Below are positions 18,809-26,750 of a DNA stretch of 64,000 bases, piece by piece. The translations under genes and the position numbers were made by a program. The notes beneath the pieces were generated by a model that worked only from the letters and a program-made list of their open reading frames with translations, searched no databases and was not told where the DNA came from. Origin of the DNA: Bradyrhizobium cytisi (lineage in GTDB: Bacteria; Pseudomonadota; Alphaproteobacteria; Rhizobiales; Xanthobacteraceae); NCBI RefSeq assembly GCF_008123515.1, contig NZ_VSSR01000007.1, forward strand, positions 62,001 to 126,000. The letters are read 5' to 3'. Positions within the stretch are counted from its first letter, which is position 1. The number at the start of each line of letters is the position of its first letter.

Positions 18809-19801
18809 TTGGAGATGAACAGCCTGGATATGACGATGGCGAGCGTTGCTTGCATCGGTGAATGCATGGTCGAGCTTCGGCAGGCCCAAGGTGGGCAAGC
18901 CGGGCAGGGCGGTGGCCTGTTCTCGCGCGGCTTCGGCGGCGACACCCTCAACACGGCGGTGTATCTGGCGCGGCTCGAGGTCAAGGTCGATTATCTCACG
19001 GCGCTCGGCGACGATGGGATGAGCGAGGAGATGATCGCGGCCTGGAATGCCGAGGGCGTCGGCACGCGGCGCGTGGTGCGGCTGCCGGGCAAGCTGCCCG
19101 GCCTCTACATGATCCAGCTCGATGCCAATGGCGAGCGTCAGTTCTTCCACTGGCGCGACAGTGCGGCGGCGCGCCAGCTGATGAGCCTGCCGGAGACCGA
19201 CGAGCTCCTGAACTCGCTGATGAGCTATGACATCGTCTATCTCTCCGCGATCACGCTCTCGATCTACGAGGCGGCCGGACGCGATCGCCTGTTCGCGGCG
19301 ATCAAGCGCGCCCGGCTGCTCGGCACCCGCTTCGTGTTCGACACCAATTTTCGCGCGCGCGGCTGGCCGGACCGCGACGTCGCGCGCGAGGTGTTCGCAG
19401 TGGCGTTTGCAGCCGCCGATATCGTGCTGACCTCGACCGAGGATCTGCTCGCGCTCTATCCCGGCGAGAGCCCCGAGCAATTGATGGCGCGCATCCCTAC
19501 GCCCGAGCTGGTGTTCCGGCTCGTCGAGCCTGTCAGCCTGCTGCGCTTTCCCGGCGGCACGAGCGAGGTCCGCGCCGAGCCCATGACCAAGCCCGTGGTC
19601 GACACCACAGCGGCCGGCGACAGCTTCGCTGCGGCCTATATCGCGGCTCGCCTGGCCCGTTCCGAACCTGTCGAGGCCGCCCAGGCCGGGCATCGCCTCG
19701 CCAGCCTCGTGATCTGCTATCCTGGTGCCATCATTCCGGGCTATGCCATGCCGCCAAAGAAGCGGCACCGGCCCGCGACCACGCGTCAAGCGACCAAGTA
19801 A
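18809..19801 (+). CDS. kdgK: PfkB family sugar kinase, 2-keto-3-deoxygluconate kinase type
   Basis: About 330 residues. PfkB fold: N-terminal VACIGECMVELRQ, substrate motif FGGDTLNTAVYLARL, and the C-terminal ATP/catalytic motif DTTAAGDSFAAAYIAA with the catalytic Asp. These are typical of KDG kinases, which make KDPG for the aldolase encoded next. The start is uncertain: TTG 18809 lies 3 bp after denD, while ATG codons at 18815, 18830 and 18836 remain possible because the GGAG at 18811 is poorly spaced for all of them. Confidence 0.88.
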   Translation: MEMNSLDMTMASVACIGECMVELRQAQGGQAGQGGGLFSRGFGGDTLNTAVYLARLEVKVDYLTALGDDGMSEEMIAAWNAEGVGTRRVVRLPGKLPGLYMIQLDANGERQFFHWRDSAAARQLMSLPETDELLNSLMSYDIVYLSAITLSIYEAAGRDRLFAAIKRARLLGTRFVFDTNFRARGWPDRDVAREVFAVAFAAADIVLTSTEDLLALYPGESPEQLMARIPTPELVFRLVEPVSLLRFPGGTSEVRAEPMTKPVVDTTAAGDSFAAAYIAARLARSEPVEAAQAGHRLASLVICYPGAIIPGYAMPPKKRHRPATTRQATK

Positions 19802-19814
19802 AACGAAAGCCAAG

Positions 19815-20465
19815 ATGACCACCGCTGCCCAACAGAACCACCTCGTCGCGCTGTTCAAGACCGCGACCGTCATTCCAGTCCTCACCATCGAGCGTATCCA
19901 GGATGCCGTGCCGCTGGCGCGTGCGCTGGTGGCCGGTGGCGTCCGCACGCTGGAGGTGACCCTGCGCACCCCCGTTGCGATCGAGGCGGCGAGGGCGATG
20001 ATGGCCGAAGTCCCCGAGGCAATCGTCGGCATCGGCACGATTCTCAATCCGGCCGACTTTACCCGTGTCGAGAAGCTCGGCGTCGCGTTCGGCATCAGCC
20101 CGGGCCTGACGCCCGATCTGCTGAAGGCCGCCACCGATAGCTCCTTGCCGTTTGCGCCGGGCATTGCCACGGCGTCCGAACTGATGGTGGCGTTGTCCTA
20201 CGGCTTCGACGTCGCAAAATTCTTCCCGGCCGAGCAGGCCGGCGGCATCAAGGGCCTCCGCGCGCTCGGCGGACCATTCCCGAATGTGCGGTTCTGCCCG
20301 ACCGGCGGGGTCGGCGAGGCCAATGCGGCGAGCTGGCTCGCCGAACCCAATGTGGTTGCGGTCGGCGGTTCCTGGCTGTGCCCGACGGCGGAGATCAGGG
20401 CCGGGAACTGGGCCGGCATAACTGCCATCTGCCAGCGCACCCTCCAGGCCCTTAAACCTGCGTGA
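19815..20465 (+). CDS. eda: KDPG aldolase family (2-dehydro-3-deoxy-phosphogluconate aldolase)
   Basis: 216-residue class I aldolase cleaving KDPG to pyruvate and glyceraldehyde-3-phosphate. Catalytic Glu is in RTLEVTLRTPVA and the Schiff-base Lys in FDVAKFFPAEQAGG; the phosphate-binding end FCPTGGVGEANAASWL and VVAVGGSWLCP is typical. ATG 19815 is chosen because the longer frame from 19725 would overlap the kinase by 77 bp. It ends the rightward sugar operon, 13 bp after kdgK. Confidence 0.93.
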   Translation: MTTAAQQNHLVALFKTATVIPVLTIERIQDAVPLARALVAGGVRTLEVTLRTPVAIEAARAMMAEVPEAIVGIGTILNPADFTRVEKLGVAFGISPGLTPDLLKAATDSSLPFAPGIATASELMVALSYGFDVAKFFPAEQAGGIKGLRALGGPFPNVRFCPTGGVGEANAASWLAEPNVVAVGGSWLCPTAEIRAGNWAGITAICQRTLQALKPA

Positions 20466-20478
20466 AGTCTTGCCGTCC

Positions 20479-20499
20479 CTGGGCTAAGACTTAGCTCAG
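20479..20499. promoter_or_regulatory. 21-bp operator-like palindrome before the thiolase gene
   Basis: CTGGGCTAAG and CTTAGCTCAG flank a single A (9 of 10 pairs match). It lies 13 bp after the eda stop and 27 bp before the thiolase ATG. The one-base centre suggests a dimeric regulator site more than an RNA terminator, but a terminator for the sugar operon is not excluded. Confidence 0.4.
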
Positions 20500-20525
20500 C
20501 AAGAGACCGCCAGGGAGAAAAGACC

Positions 20526-21695
20526 ATGACCGCCAGCATCGTCGGGTGGGCGCATACGCCGTTCGGCAAGTTCGACACCGAAACCGTCGAAAGCCTCGTC
20601 ACCCGCGTCGCCAACGAGGCGATGGCCGATGCCGGCATTTCGGCCGCCGATGTCGACGAGATCGTGCTCGGCCATTTCAACGCCGGCTTCTCGGCGCAGG
20701 ATTTTACCGCCTCGCTGGTGCTCCAGGCCGACCCGAAGCTGCGCTTCAAGCCGGCGACCCGCGTCGAGAACGCCTGCGCCACCGGCTCCGCGGCCGTGCA
20801 CCAGGGCCTGCGCGCGATCGCCGCAGGGGCCGCCAAGATCGTGCTGGTCGTCGGCGTCGAGCAGATGACCCGCACCCCGGGTCCGGAGATCGGCAAGAAC
20901 CTGCTCAAGGCGTCGTACCTGCCTGAGGACGGCGATACCGTCGGCGGTTTCGCCGGCGTGTTCGGCAAGATCGCCAGTTCCTATTTCCAGAAATACGGCG
21001 ACCAGTCCGATGCGCTGGCGCTGATCGCGGCCAAGAACCACAAGAACGGCGTTGCCAATCCCTTCGCCCAGATGCGCAAGGATTTTGGCTTCGAGTTCTG
21101 CCGCGCCGAGAGCGAGAAGAATCCGTATGTCGCGGGCCCGTTGAAGCGCACCGACTGCTCGCTGGTCTCCGACGGCGCGGCCGCGCTGGTGCTGGCCGAT
21201 GCCGAGACCGCCAAGGGCATGGGCAAGTCGATCGGCTTCCGAGCCACCGCGCACGCGCAGGACTTCCTGCCGATGTCCAAGCGCGACATCCTTCAGTTCG
21301 AGGGCTGCACCGTCGCTTGGCAGCGCGCGCTGGAGCAGGCGGGCGTTGCGCTCACCGATCTCTCCTTCGTCGAGACCCATGACTGCTTCACCGTCGCCGA
21401 GCTGATCGAGTACGAAGCGATGGGCCTGACGCCGAAGGGGCAGGGCGCCCGCGCCATCAAGGAAGGCTGGACGCTCAAGGACGGCAAGCTGCCGGTCAAT
21501 CCGTCCGGCGGGTTGAAGGCCAAGGGCCATCCGATCGGCGCCACCGGCGTCTCCATGCATGTGATGACCGCGATGCAGCTCGCAGGGCAAGCGCCCGAGG
21601 GCATGCAGCTCAAGAACGCAAAACTCGGTGGCATCTTCAACATGGGCGGCGCCGCCGTCGCCAACTACGTCTCCGTCCTGGAGCCGCTGAAGTAG
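20526..21695 (+). CDS. Thiolase family protein (SCP2-thiolase / acetyl-CoA acetyltransferase-like)
   Basis: 389-residue thiolase-superfamily enzyme. Nucleophile Cys in VENACATGSAAVHQG, His in VETHDCFTVAE and the GGLKAKGHPIGATG loop. The C-terminal block reads GGIFNMGGAAVANYV, so the CxG cysteine of classical thiolases is replaced, as in SCP2-like and unclassified thiolases. Probably acts on acyl-CoA thiolysis or condensation, but activity is unproven. A ribosome site CAGGGAG precedes the ATG. It stands alone between the sugar operon and a repeat. Confidence 0.88.
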   Translation: MTASIVGWAHTPFGKFDTETVESLVTRVANEAMADAGISAADVDEIVLGHFNAGFSAQDFTASLVLQADPKLRFKPATRVENACATGSAAVHQGLRAIAAGAAKIVLVVGVEQMTRTPGPEIGKNLLKASYLPEDGDTVGGFAGVFGKIASSYFQKYGDQSDALALIAAKNHKNGVANPFAQMRKDFGFEFCRAESEKNPYVAGPLKRTDCSLVSDGAAALVLADAETAKGMGKSIGFRATAHAQDFLPMSKRDILQFEGCTVAWQRALEQAGVALTDLSFVETHDCFTVAELIEYEAMGLTPKGQGARAIKEGWTLKDGKLPVNPSGGLKAKGHPIGATGVSMHVMTAMQLAGQAPEGMQLKNAKLGGIFNMGGAAVANYVSVLEPLK

Positions 21696-21703
21696 GTCTC
21701 GTC

Positions 21704-21787
21704 GGGTGGGCAATGGCGCGTGCGCGCCGTGCCCACCTTTTTCTCGCGCTAGATCATGGTGGGCACGCTGCGCTTTGCCCACCCTAC
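21704..21787. repeat. Dispersed inverted repeat (GGGTGGGCAA family), copy 1
   Basis: GGGTGGGCAATGGCGCG opens and GCTTTGCCCACCCTACC closes an imperfect inverted repeat, with GTGCCCACC and GGTGGGCAC as inner arms. A second copy is at 42037-42130. Both lie just downstream of genes, as expected for REP-like sequences that act as 3' stem-loops. Confidence 0.8.
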
Positions 21788-21821
21788 CTACCGCTCCTGA
21801 TTGATTTGCAGGGGATGTATT

Positions 21822-22028
21822 ATGAGCAATAGCTACGAAGATTCGCTTCCTCTCGACGCCCTCAACGAGCGCATCGCGATCCTCGAGGACAATATCCGCC
21901 AGCTGATCGAGCAGGCCGCGGCCGCCTCGGGCGAGCAGAACGAGTCGCGGATCGCCGACCGCATCAGCCAGCAGAACGACGAACTCGATCGTCTCATCAA
22001 GATCCGCGACTCCCGCCAGAAGAAATAG
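21822..22028 (+). CDS. Small coiled-coil hypothetical protein
   Basis: 68 residues, ATG 21822 with AGGGGA seven bases upstream; a TTG at 21801 is upstream but poorly placed. Almost entirely helical with heptad-like spacing (ALNERIAILEDNIRQLIEQA, SQQNDELDRLIKIRDSRQ), so a short coiled-coil dimer is likely. No signal or membrane segment. Function unknown. Charged composition and codon bias look genuine. Confidence 0.75.
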   Translation: MSNSYEDSLPLDALNERIAILEDNIRQLIEQAAAASGEQNESRIADRISQQNDELDRLIKIRDSRQKK

Positions 22029-22116
22029 CGGACGCATCGCGCATGCGGCCATACCGCGGCCGCCCTTGCGCGCGCGAAAGCTGGTCCCGTTCTTTGAAGA
22101 AGACGTAGTGGGATTC

Positions 22117-22212
22117 CGTCATTCGGGGGCGGTCCCAGGAAAAACAACTTGGGACCGAGCCTGGAACGGGTATTCTGGGCCTGGCTTGTGCGAAGGCCAC
22201 CCCGGAATGACG
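22117..22212. repeat. Dispersed inverted repeat (GTCATTC/GGAATGAC family), diverged
   Basis: Opens CGTCATTCGGGGGC and closes CCCCGGAATGACG, with GGTCCCA/TGGGACC-like inner arms. Related to the copy at 49654-49780. Confidence 0.7.
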
Positions 22213-22231
22213 AAAACTCTGAGAGCCTAAC

Positions 22232-22333
22232 TCAACGCCCGTAGAACAAGATGCTGGCGATGACCAGCATCGCCGTCACCGCCAGCATATGCGCGAGCGC
22301 ACCCGAGGCCGCCCCCTTGGTGGCTTCCTTCAT
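22232..22333 (-). CDS. 33-residue single-helix membrane microprotein
   Basis: ATG at 22333 preceded by AGGGAGAAATTGGC, stop TGA at 22234-22232. The peptide starts MKEATKGAASGALAH, continues into a hydrophobic segment (MLAVTAMLVIASILFY) and ends GR. Short charged head, one transmembrane helix and a basic tail are typical of small inner-membrane microproteins. The good ribosome site and helix make it more than a chance frame, but expression is unproven. Confidence 0.6.
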   Translation of the reverse strand: MKEATKGAASGALAHMLAVTAMLVIASILFYGR

Positions 22334-22602
22334 GCCAATTTCTCCCTAGACTTGGGCGTGACTCGTCGTTGCGTGGTGAGCGCAAGGACGGCCAGTTTAT
22401 TTTACTCGGAACACCCCACTTCGCGTATTCGCCGCGATCAAGTCCCCACGCGGCGAATATCGACTGTACCAAGGTCGATCAGCAATGCGGCGGCATTTTG
22501 ACTCGATGTTGTTGCTCCTGCGTCGCTGCGCGAATACAATTTTTCGGGAACTTGCCCCGACGACGACAATAAGCATCAAAGGCTCAAGGAAAAAATTCCA
22601 CC

Positions 22603-23130
22603 ATGGCCCGCATCGACTACAGCGATCCGTCCAAGGCATCCGACCGCACCCGCGAAATCCTCGACAAGAACCGTAATGCCAACATCTTCCGAATGATGTC
22701 GCATTCGCCGAGCTATTTTGAGCAGTACTGCCGCCTCGGCGGCGCCATCCGCCACAAGGGCGAGCTCGATCCGATCGTGCGCGAGCTCGCGATCACGCGC
22801 ACCGGAATTTTGTGCGAGGCGCCGTACGAGATCATCGCGCACAAGCGCATCGGCAAGAACGTCGGCGTCACCGACGCGCAGAACGAGGCGCTGGAAAACT
22901 GGCAGGTCGCTGACTGTTTCGACGAGACGCAGCGCGCCGCGCTCGCCTTCACCGACGAGATCGTGAATCTGAAGAAGCCGACGGATGCGACCTTCAAGGC
23001 GATTGCGGCAAAACTGACGCCGGCAGCGCTCATCGAGCTGCAGCTCTCGGTCGGCTTCTACATCATGACGTCAAAATTCCTGGAGACATTTGAGATCGAT
23101 CTCCAGCCCGTCACCGAAGTGGTAGGCTGA
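22603..23130 (+). CDS. Carboxymuconolactone decarboxylase / AhpD-like family protein
   Basis: 175 residues, all-helical AhpD-like fold. The characteristic block is VRELAITRTGILCEAPYEII followed by AHKRIG. The single Cys plus His pattern matches CMD members of the CxAPYEW type, not the CxxC redox motif of AhpD, so peroxidase activity is doubtful. Later helices (TDEIVNLKKPTD, LIELQLSVGFYIMTSKFL) fit the family. Function unknown. The mazG-like gene starts 28 bp downstream. Confidence 0.85.
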   Translation: MARIDYSDPSKASDRTREILDKNRNANIFRMMSHSPSYFEQYCRLGGAIRHKGELDPIVRELAITRTGILCEAPYEIIAHKRIGKNVGVTDAQNEALENWQVADCFDETQRAALAFTDEIVNLKKPTDATFKAIAAKLTPAALIELQLSVGFYIMTSKFLETFEIDLQPVTEVVG

Positions 23131-23158
23131 ACCAAGGCTTGGCTTGCGAGGGATGATC

Positions 23159-23461
23159 ATGACTATCGATGAATATGCGGCCTGGGCCGCAACCATTGCC
23201 AAGGTCGATGAGCATCCCTCGAACGAGCGGCTGTCCTATCTCGGGCTCGGCCTCGCCGGTGAAGCGGGCGAGGTGGCCGACCACATCAAGAAGCTGCTGC
23301 GCGACGACTGGCTCGACAAGGCGGGTCTCGTCGACGAGCTCGGCGATGTCATCTACTACTGGGCCTGCCTGTGCGCCGCGACCGGCCAGCAGCCGTCCGA
23401 ATTGCTCAAGGCCAGCGCAGCCAAGATCAAGCGGCGGCTCAGCGAGGCGGCGAGCCGGTAG
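23159..23461 (+). CDS. MazG-like nucleoside triphosphate pyrophosphohydrolase
   Basis: 100 residues. The metal-binding pattern of MazG is visible as GEAGEVADHIKKLL and LVDELGDVIYYWACLC (ExxE then ExxD). The small single-domain size matches the NTP-pyrophosphohydrolase house-cleaning group that removes non-canonical nucleotides. ATG 23159 is preferred because GAGGG lies seven to eight bases before it; TTG 23144 and ATG 23153 are alternatives. Confidence 0.87.
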   Translation: MTIDEYAAWAATIAKVDEHPSNERLSYLGLGLAGEAGEVADHIKKLLRDDWLDKAGLVDELGDVIYYWACLCAATGQQPSELLKASAAKIKRRLSEAASR

Positions 23462-23468
23462 GCTTGGC

Positions 23469-25313
23469 TCACGTCGACGTCAGGATATCGACCTTGGTGT
23501 TGGCCACGATCAGGCGATCGGCCAGGAGCTGCGCCAGATTGCGCATGATGCGCTCGGAGGCGCGCGGGTGCTGCCTGCGAAAACGCTCGAAATCCTTCAG
23601 CGGCACTTCGAAAGCGGTCGCGGCCATGTCCGCGAACACATCGGCTGAGCGGGCGGTCTCGATCAGCGCCATCTCGCCAAAGGCCATGCCCGCGGTCAGC
23701 GTCGCGAGCCTGACGCCGTCGGGCAGGGTGACATGCACCGCGCCGCTGCGCAGGAAGAACAGAGCGTCCGCAGGATCGCCTGTCGTGAGGATCTTTGCGC
23801 CGGACTGATAGGTCCGGATCGTGCAGATCGAGGCGAGGTCCGTCAGCTCTTCCGCACTCAGGCCGTCGAGCAGCGGCTGTTCGGACAGCTCGGTGGTCTC
23901 GTGAAAATCGATCGAGCCGCCATAGCGGTAGACGATCTGGTCTTCCGCCCATTCGATCGCGGTATCGAGCAGATAGAAGTCGCGGACGTTCTTCAGCTCC
24001 GCAGTCCATTCCCGCAGCGTATTCCACTCCTTCGACGCGCGCCTGACGCCGGATATCACCACCGTGACGTCGAGCGCGGCGAGATCCTCGAAGGCCTCCG
24101 CGATCAGCCGCGCGCCGGCCCGCGTGGTGGCGGTCACACGGTGCAAGTCGAAGATCACGAATTGCGGCCGCGGCCGCTCCGCCAGCCGGCGCGAGACGTA
24201 GTCGACCGCCGACAGCGACAGCGTGCCCACCAGCTCGATGACCCGCACCTCCTGCTCGTGCGCGGCCAGGATGTCGCGCTCCTGCTGGCGGCGAACGCGG
24301 CGTGACGGGCTCTTGCCGATGTCGTAGTCGGCGATCACCGCGTTGCGGGCGTCGTCGCTACGGTTGAGCATGTGCAGATCGTAATGCGAGGACAGCGCCT
24401 CGCAGACCTTGATGCCGCGCACGCTGTTGCCGTGCTTGTCGAGCTTCGGCGAATAGCTGCCGAGCCCGAGGCGGGCGGGGAGCGCCGCCAGAATGCCGCC
24501 GCCGACGCCGCTCTTGGCGGGAATCCCGATCCGGTAGATCCACTCGCCGGCATAGTCGTACATGCCCGATGACGTCATCACCGACAGCGTGCGCGAGATC
24601 GCGTAAGGCGTCAGCACCTGCTCGCCGGTGACCGGATTGACGCCGCGATTGGCGAGCGTTGCCGCCATCACCGCGATGTCACGCGCGGTGACAAGCACTG
24701 CGCATTGCCGGAAATAGACGTCGAGCACGCCGGCGACGTTGTCCGAGATCACCGCATTGGTCTTGAGGAGATAGCCGATGGCGCGATTGCGGTCGCCGGT
24801 CTGGCTCTCCGACGTGTACACCGCCTCGTCGACGGCGAGGTCGCGTCCGGCAAAGCGGCTGAGAGCGAGCCGGATCTGCTCGAAAGCCTCAGCGCCCTTG
24901 CTGTCGTAGATCAGCCCGGTGCAGGCGATCGCGCCGGCATTGACCATCGGATTGAACGGATGGTTCTCCGCATTGAGCCGGATCGAGTTGAAGGGATCGC
25001 CCGAGGGCTCGACGCCGATCGCGCTCTCGACCTTGCCTGCGCCGAGCAAGTCCAGCGCCAGCGCGAACACGAACGGCTTCGACATCGACTGGATGGTGAA
25101 GGGCACCCGGCTGTCGCCCACTTCATAGACATGGCCGTCGAGCGTCGCGAGGCTGATGCCAAAATAGGCAGGGTCGGCCTTGCTCAGCTCGGGAATGTAG
25201 TCGGCGACATGGCCCGAGATCTCGGCGGAGAATTCGTTGAGACAAGTGTCGAGAAACCGCAGCAACGGCGGTCTCGAGCGGGTCCAGGCGGAGGCGGGCG
25301 GTTGCGCTATCAT
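23469..25313 (-). CDS. glsA: Glutaminase A fused to STAS and cyclic-nucleotide-binding domains
   Basis: 614-residue three-domain protein. Residues about 20-310 are serine-dependent glutaminase (SxxK at IQSMSKPFVFAL; ENHPFNPMVNAGAIA; KSGVGGGILAALP) hydrolysing glutamine to glutamate and ammonia. About 350-450 is a STAS domain (IELVGTLSLSAVDYVSRRLA, VTVVISGVRRASKEW), and about 480-605 a cyclic-nucleotide-binding fold (GDPADALFFLRSGAVHVTLP, FGEMALIETARSADVFADMA). The fusion suggests regulation by a nucleotide and by partner binding. ATG 25313 is chosen for the AGGGAG site; the TTG at 25334 overlaps it. Its stop is 8 bp from the mazG stop (convergent). Confidence 0.93.
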   Translation of the reverse strand: MIAQPPASAWTRSRPPLLRFLDTCLNEFSAEISGHVADYIPELSKADPAYFGISLATLDGHVYEVGDSRVPFTIQSMSKPFVFALALDLLGAGKVESAIGVEPSGDPFNSIRLNAENHPFNPMVNAGAIACTGLIYDSKGAEAFEQIRLALSRFAGRDLAVDEAVYTSESQTGDRNRAIGYLLKTNAVISDNVAGVLDVYFRQCAVLVTARDIAVMAATLANRGVNPVTGEQVLTPYAISRTLSVMTSSGMYDYAGEWIYRIGIPAKSGVGGGILAALPARLGLGSYSPKLDKHGNSVRGIKVCEALSSHYDLHMLNRSDDARNAVIADYDIGKSPSRRVRRQQERDILAAHEQEVRVIELVGTLSLSAVDYVSRRLAERPRPQFVIFDLHRVTATTRAGARLIAEAFEDLAALDVTVVISGVRRASKEWNTLREWTAELKNVRDFYLLDTAIEWAEDQIVYRYGGSIDFHETTELSEQPLLDGLSAEELTDLASICTIRTYQSGAKILTTGDPADALFFLRSGAVHVTLPDGVRLATLTAGMAFGEMALIETARSADVFADMAATAFEVPLKDFERFRRQHPRASERIMRNLAQLLADRLIVANTKVDILTST

Positions 25314-25459
25314 CGGCTCCCTTGTGCAACGCAATCAGAGCACGCGCAACCCGTCCGGCACCTGTGTCCGTCGTGACGCCCGAACGCAAGACGCCGCGCA
25401 GCATCGCAATATGATCTGTTTCAGATTGTCGCGGATGAGAAGCCGCTGGCGGCGCGTGC

Positions 25460-25681
25460 TCAGCTCGCGACGATCGCGATCGTCTGGCCTTCGGCGACGA
25501 GGTCATCGATCTTCACGAGCAGCGATGTAAGCGTGCCTGAAGCAGGCGCGGGCACCGGTATCTCCATCTTCATGGCTTCGACGAACACAATTTCATCGCC
25601 ATCCACGACGGTTCCTCCAACTTGCACGGGCGTTGCGCAGATGCGGCCGGCGACTTCAGTGACGATCTTAATTTCTGGCAT
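25460..25681 (-). CDS. Biotin carboxyl carrier protein-like domain protein
   Basis: 73-residue single lipoyl/biotinyl domain. The biotinylation site is in FVEAMKMEIPV; flanking VQVGGTVVDGDEI and SLLVKIDDLVAEGQTIAIV are typical. It would carry carboxybiotin for an acyl-CoA carboxylase; a carboxyltransferase is encoded 1 kb away on the other strand, but no biotin carboxylase is in the window. ATG 25681 gives the usual compact domain. Divergent from the IclR gene with an operator-like palindrome between them. Confidence 0.9.
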   Translation of the reverse strand: MPEIKIVTEVAGRICATPVQVGGTVVDGDEIVFVEAMKMEIPVPAPASGTLTSLLVKIDDLVAEGQTIAIVAS

Positions 25682-25734
25682 GCCATCGCCTTTTTGTTGT
25701 GGTGGCAAAATGCCTGAGGTAGCGTCGTCTGCAA

Positions 25735-25751
25735 GCGGAATTTAATTCCGC
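25735..25751. promoter_or_regulatory. Perfect 17-bp palindrome, probable IclR operator
   Basis: GCGGAATT-T-AATTCCGC, 8-bp perfect arms, 25 bp before the IclR ATG and 54 bp before the divergent biotin-carrier gene, with an extra GCGGAA half-site at 25755-25760. GGAAT...ATTCC symmetry fits known IclR-family sites. Likely controls both directions. Confidence 0.6.
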
Positions 25752-25775
25752 ACAGCGGAACAACTGGTAGGGATC

Positions 25776-26750
25776 ATGGGACGACGTTCGGAGCGGTTGA
25801 GCAGACAAGGTGCACTCGCTGGCGATGCCGGTGAAGGTGATGTCATCCAGGTGGTGTCGCGCGCGTTCGACGTGTTGCGATGCTTCGAGGGCCACGATAG
25901 CAGGCTCGGCAATCTGGAGATTTCAAATCGCTGCGGCTTGCCGCGCTCGACGGTGTCACGGCTCACGCACACGCTGACGCGCATGGGGCAGCTGGTCTAT
26001 CTGCCGCGTGACCAGAAGTATCGCATCGGTCCGAGCGCAGTGGCGATGAGCGCCTCGATGATGAAGGGCGCGCAGCTGCGCAGCATGATCCGGCAGCGGC
26101 TGCAGGAAGTCGCCGAGCAATTGCCGGGCACCGTCGGCTTCGTCGTGCCCGATCGCTTCCATCTCGTCTATCTCCAGTTCGCGCGCTCGGCCTCTGCGCT
26201 CGGTTTGCACGAGGGCACCGGCAGCCGCATCTCGATGGCCTCGACCGCTGCGGGCGCGGCCTACACCGCGGCCTTGTCGCCGGAAGTCGGCGATGCCTAC
26301 ATTGCGGAAATGGAGCGCGAAGCGCCGGAGGCCGCAAAAATCCTGCGGCCACGCATCGAGGCCAACCGGCAGTCGCTGCGCGAGCGCGGCTATGTCACGG
26401 CCTGCGGCCTGTGGAGCCCGCACATCAACGGGCTCGCGGTGCCGATCTGGTCGCCGCAGTATCAGACCTTCGTGGTCGTCACGATCGGCCTTCTCTCGGC
26501 GATGTATGACGAGCAGCGTCTGCATGCCGAAGTCGCGCCGTCGATGGTCGCGCTCGGCCGTTCGCTCGGCAGCCTGATGGAGGGCGCGGAAGGCGACGTC
26601 TTCAACGCGCGCATCCCGCGCAAACCGGTCGCAATGGCCGTGCACAACAATAACAAGCCGATCAATTCGGAGGGAGTGAATGAACTGGAAGCCGGAACTC
26701 GACGAGCTCGCCCGGCGCGAAGCCTTCGCGCGGGAGATGGGCGGCGTTGA
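25776..26750 (+). CDS. IclR family transcriptional regulator
   Basis: 324 residues. Winged helix near residues 25-80 (VVSRAFDVLRCFEGHDSRLG, NRCGLPRSTVSRLTHTLTRM), then the IclR effector domain (YVTACGLWSPHINGLAVPIW). The C-terminus runs 71 bp into the start of the carboxyltransferase gene, an unusually long overlap that implies translational coupling or a variable tail. It probably regulates the acyl-CoA carboxylase genes on both sides. Confidence 0.9.
   Translation: MGRRSERLSRQGALAGDAGEGDVIQVVSRAFDVLRCFEGHDSRLGNLEISNRCGLPRSTVSRLTHTLTRMGQLVYLPRDQKYRIGPSAVAMSASMMKGAQLRSMIRQRLQEVAEQLPGTVGFVVPDRFHLVYLQFARSASALGLHEGTGSRISMASTAAGAAYTAALSPEVGDAYIAEMEREAPEAAKILRPRIEANRQSLRERGYVTACGLWSPHINGLAVPIWSPQYQTFVVVTIGLLSAMYDEQRLHAEVAPSMVALGRSLGSLMEGAEGDVFNARIPRKPVAMAVHNNNKPINSEGVNELEAGTRRARPARSLRAGDGRR

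Larger units (their letters stand above)
22029..22602. other. Intergenic region with repeat and one very short gene
   Basis: This 574-bp gap holds a diverged CGTCATTC...GGAATGACG repeat (22117-22212) and a 33-codon minus-strand gene (22232-22333). From 22334 to 22590 I see no convincing gene or site; the ribosome site for the next gene (AAGGA) is at its end. Confidence 0.7.

Noticed and set aside
17876..20170. 764-codon minus-strand frame opposite denD, kdgK and eda
   Set aside because: No domain or ribosome site; mirror of three motif-supported genes.
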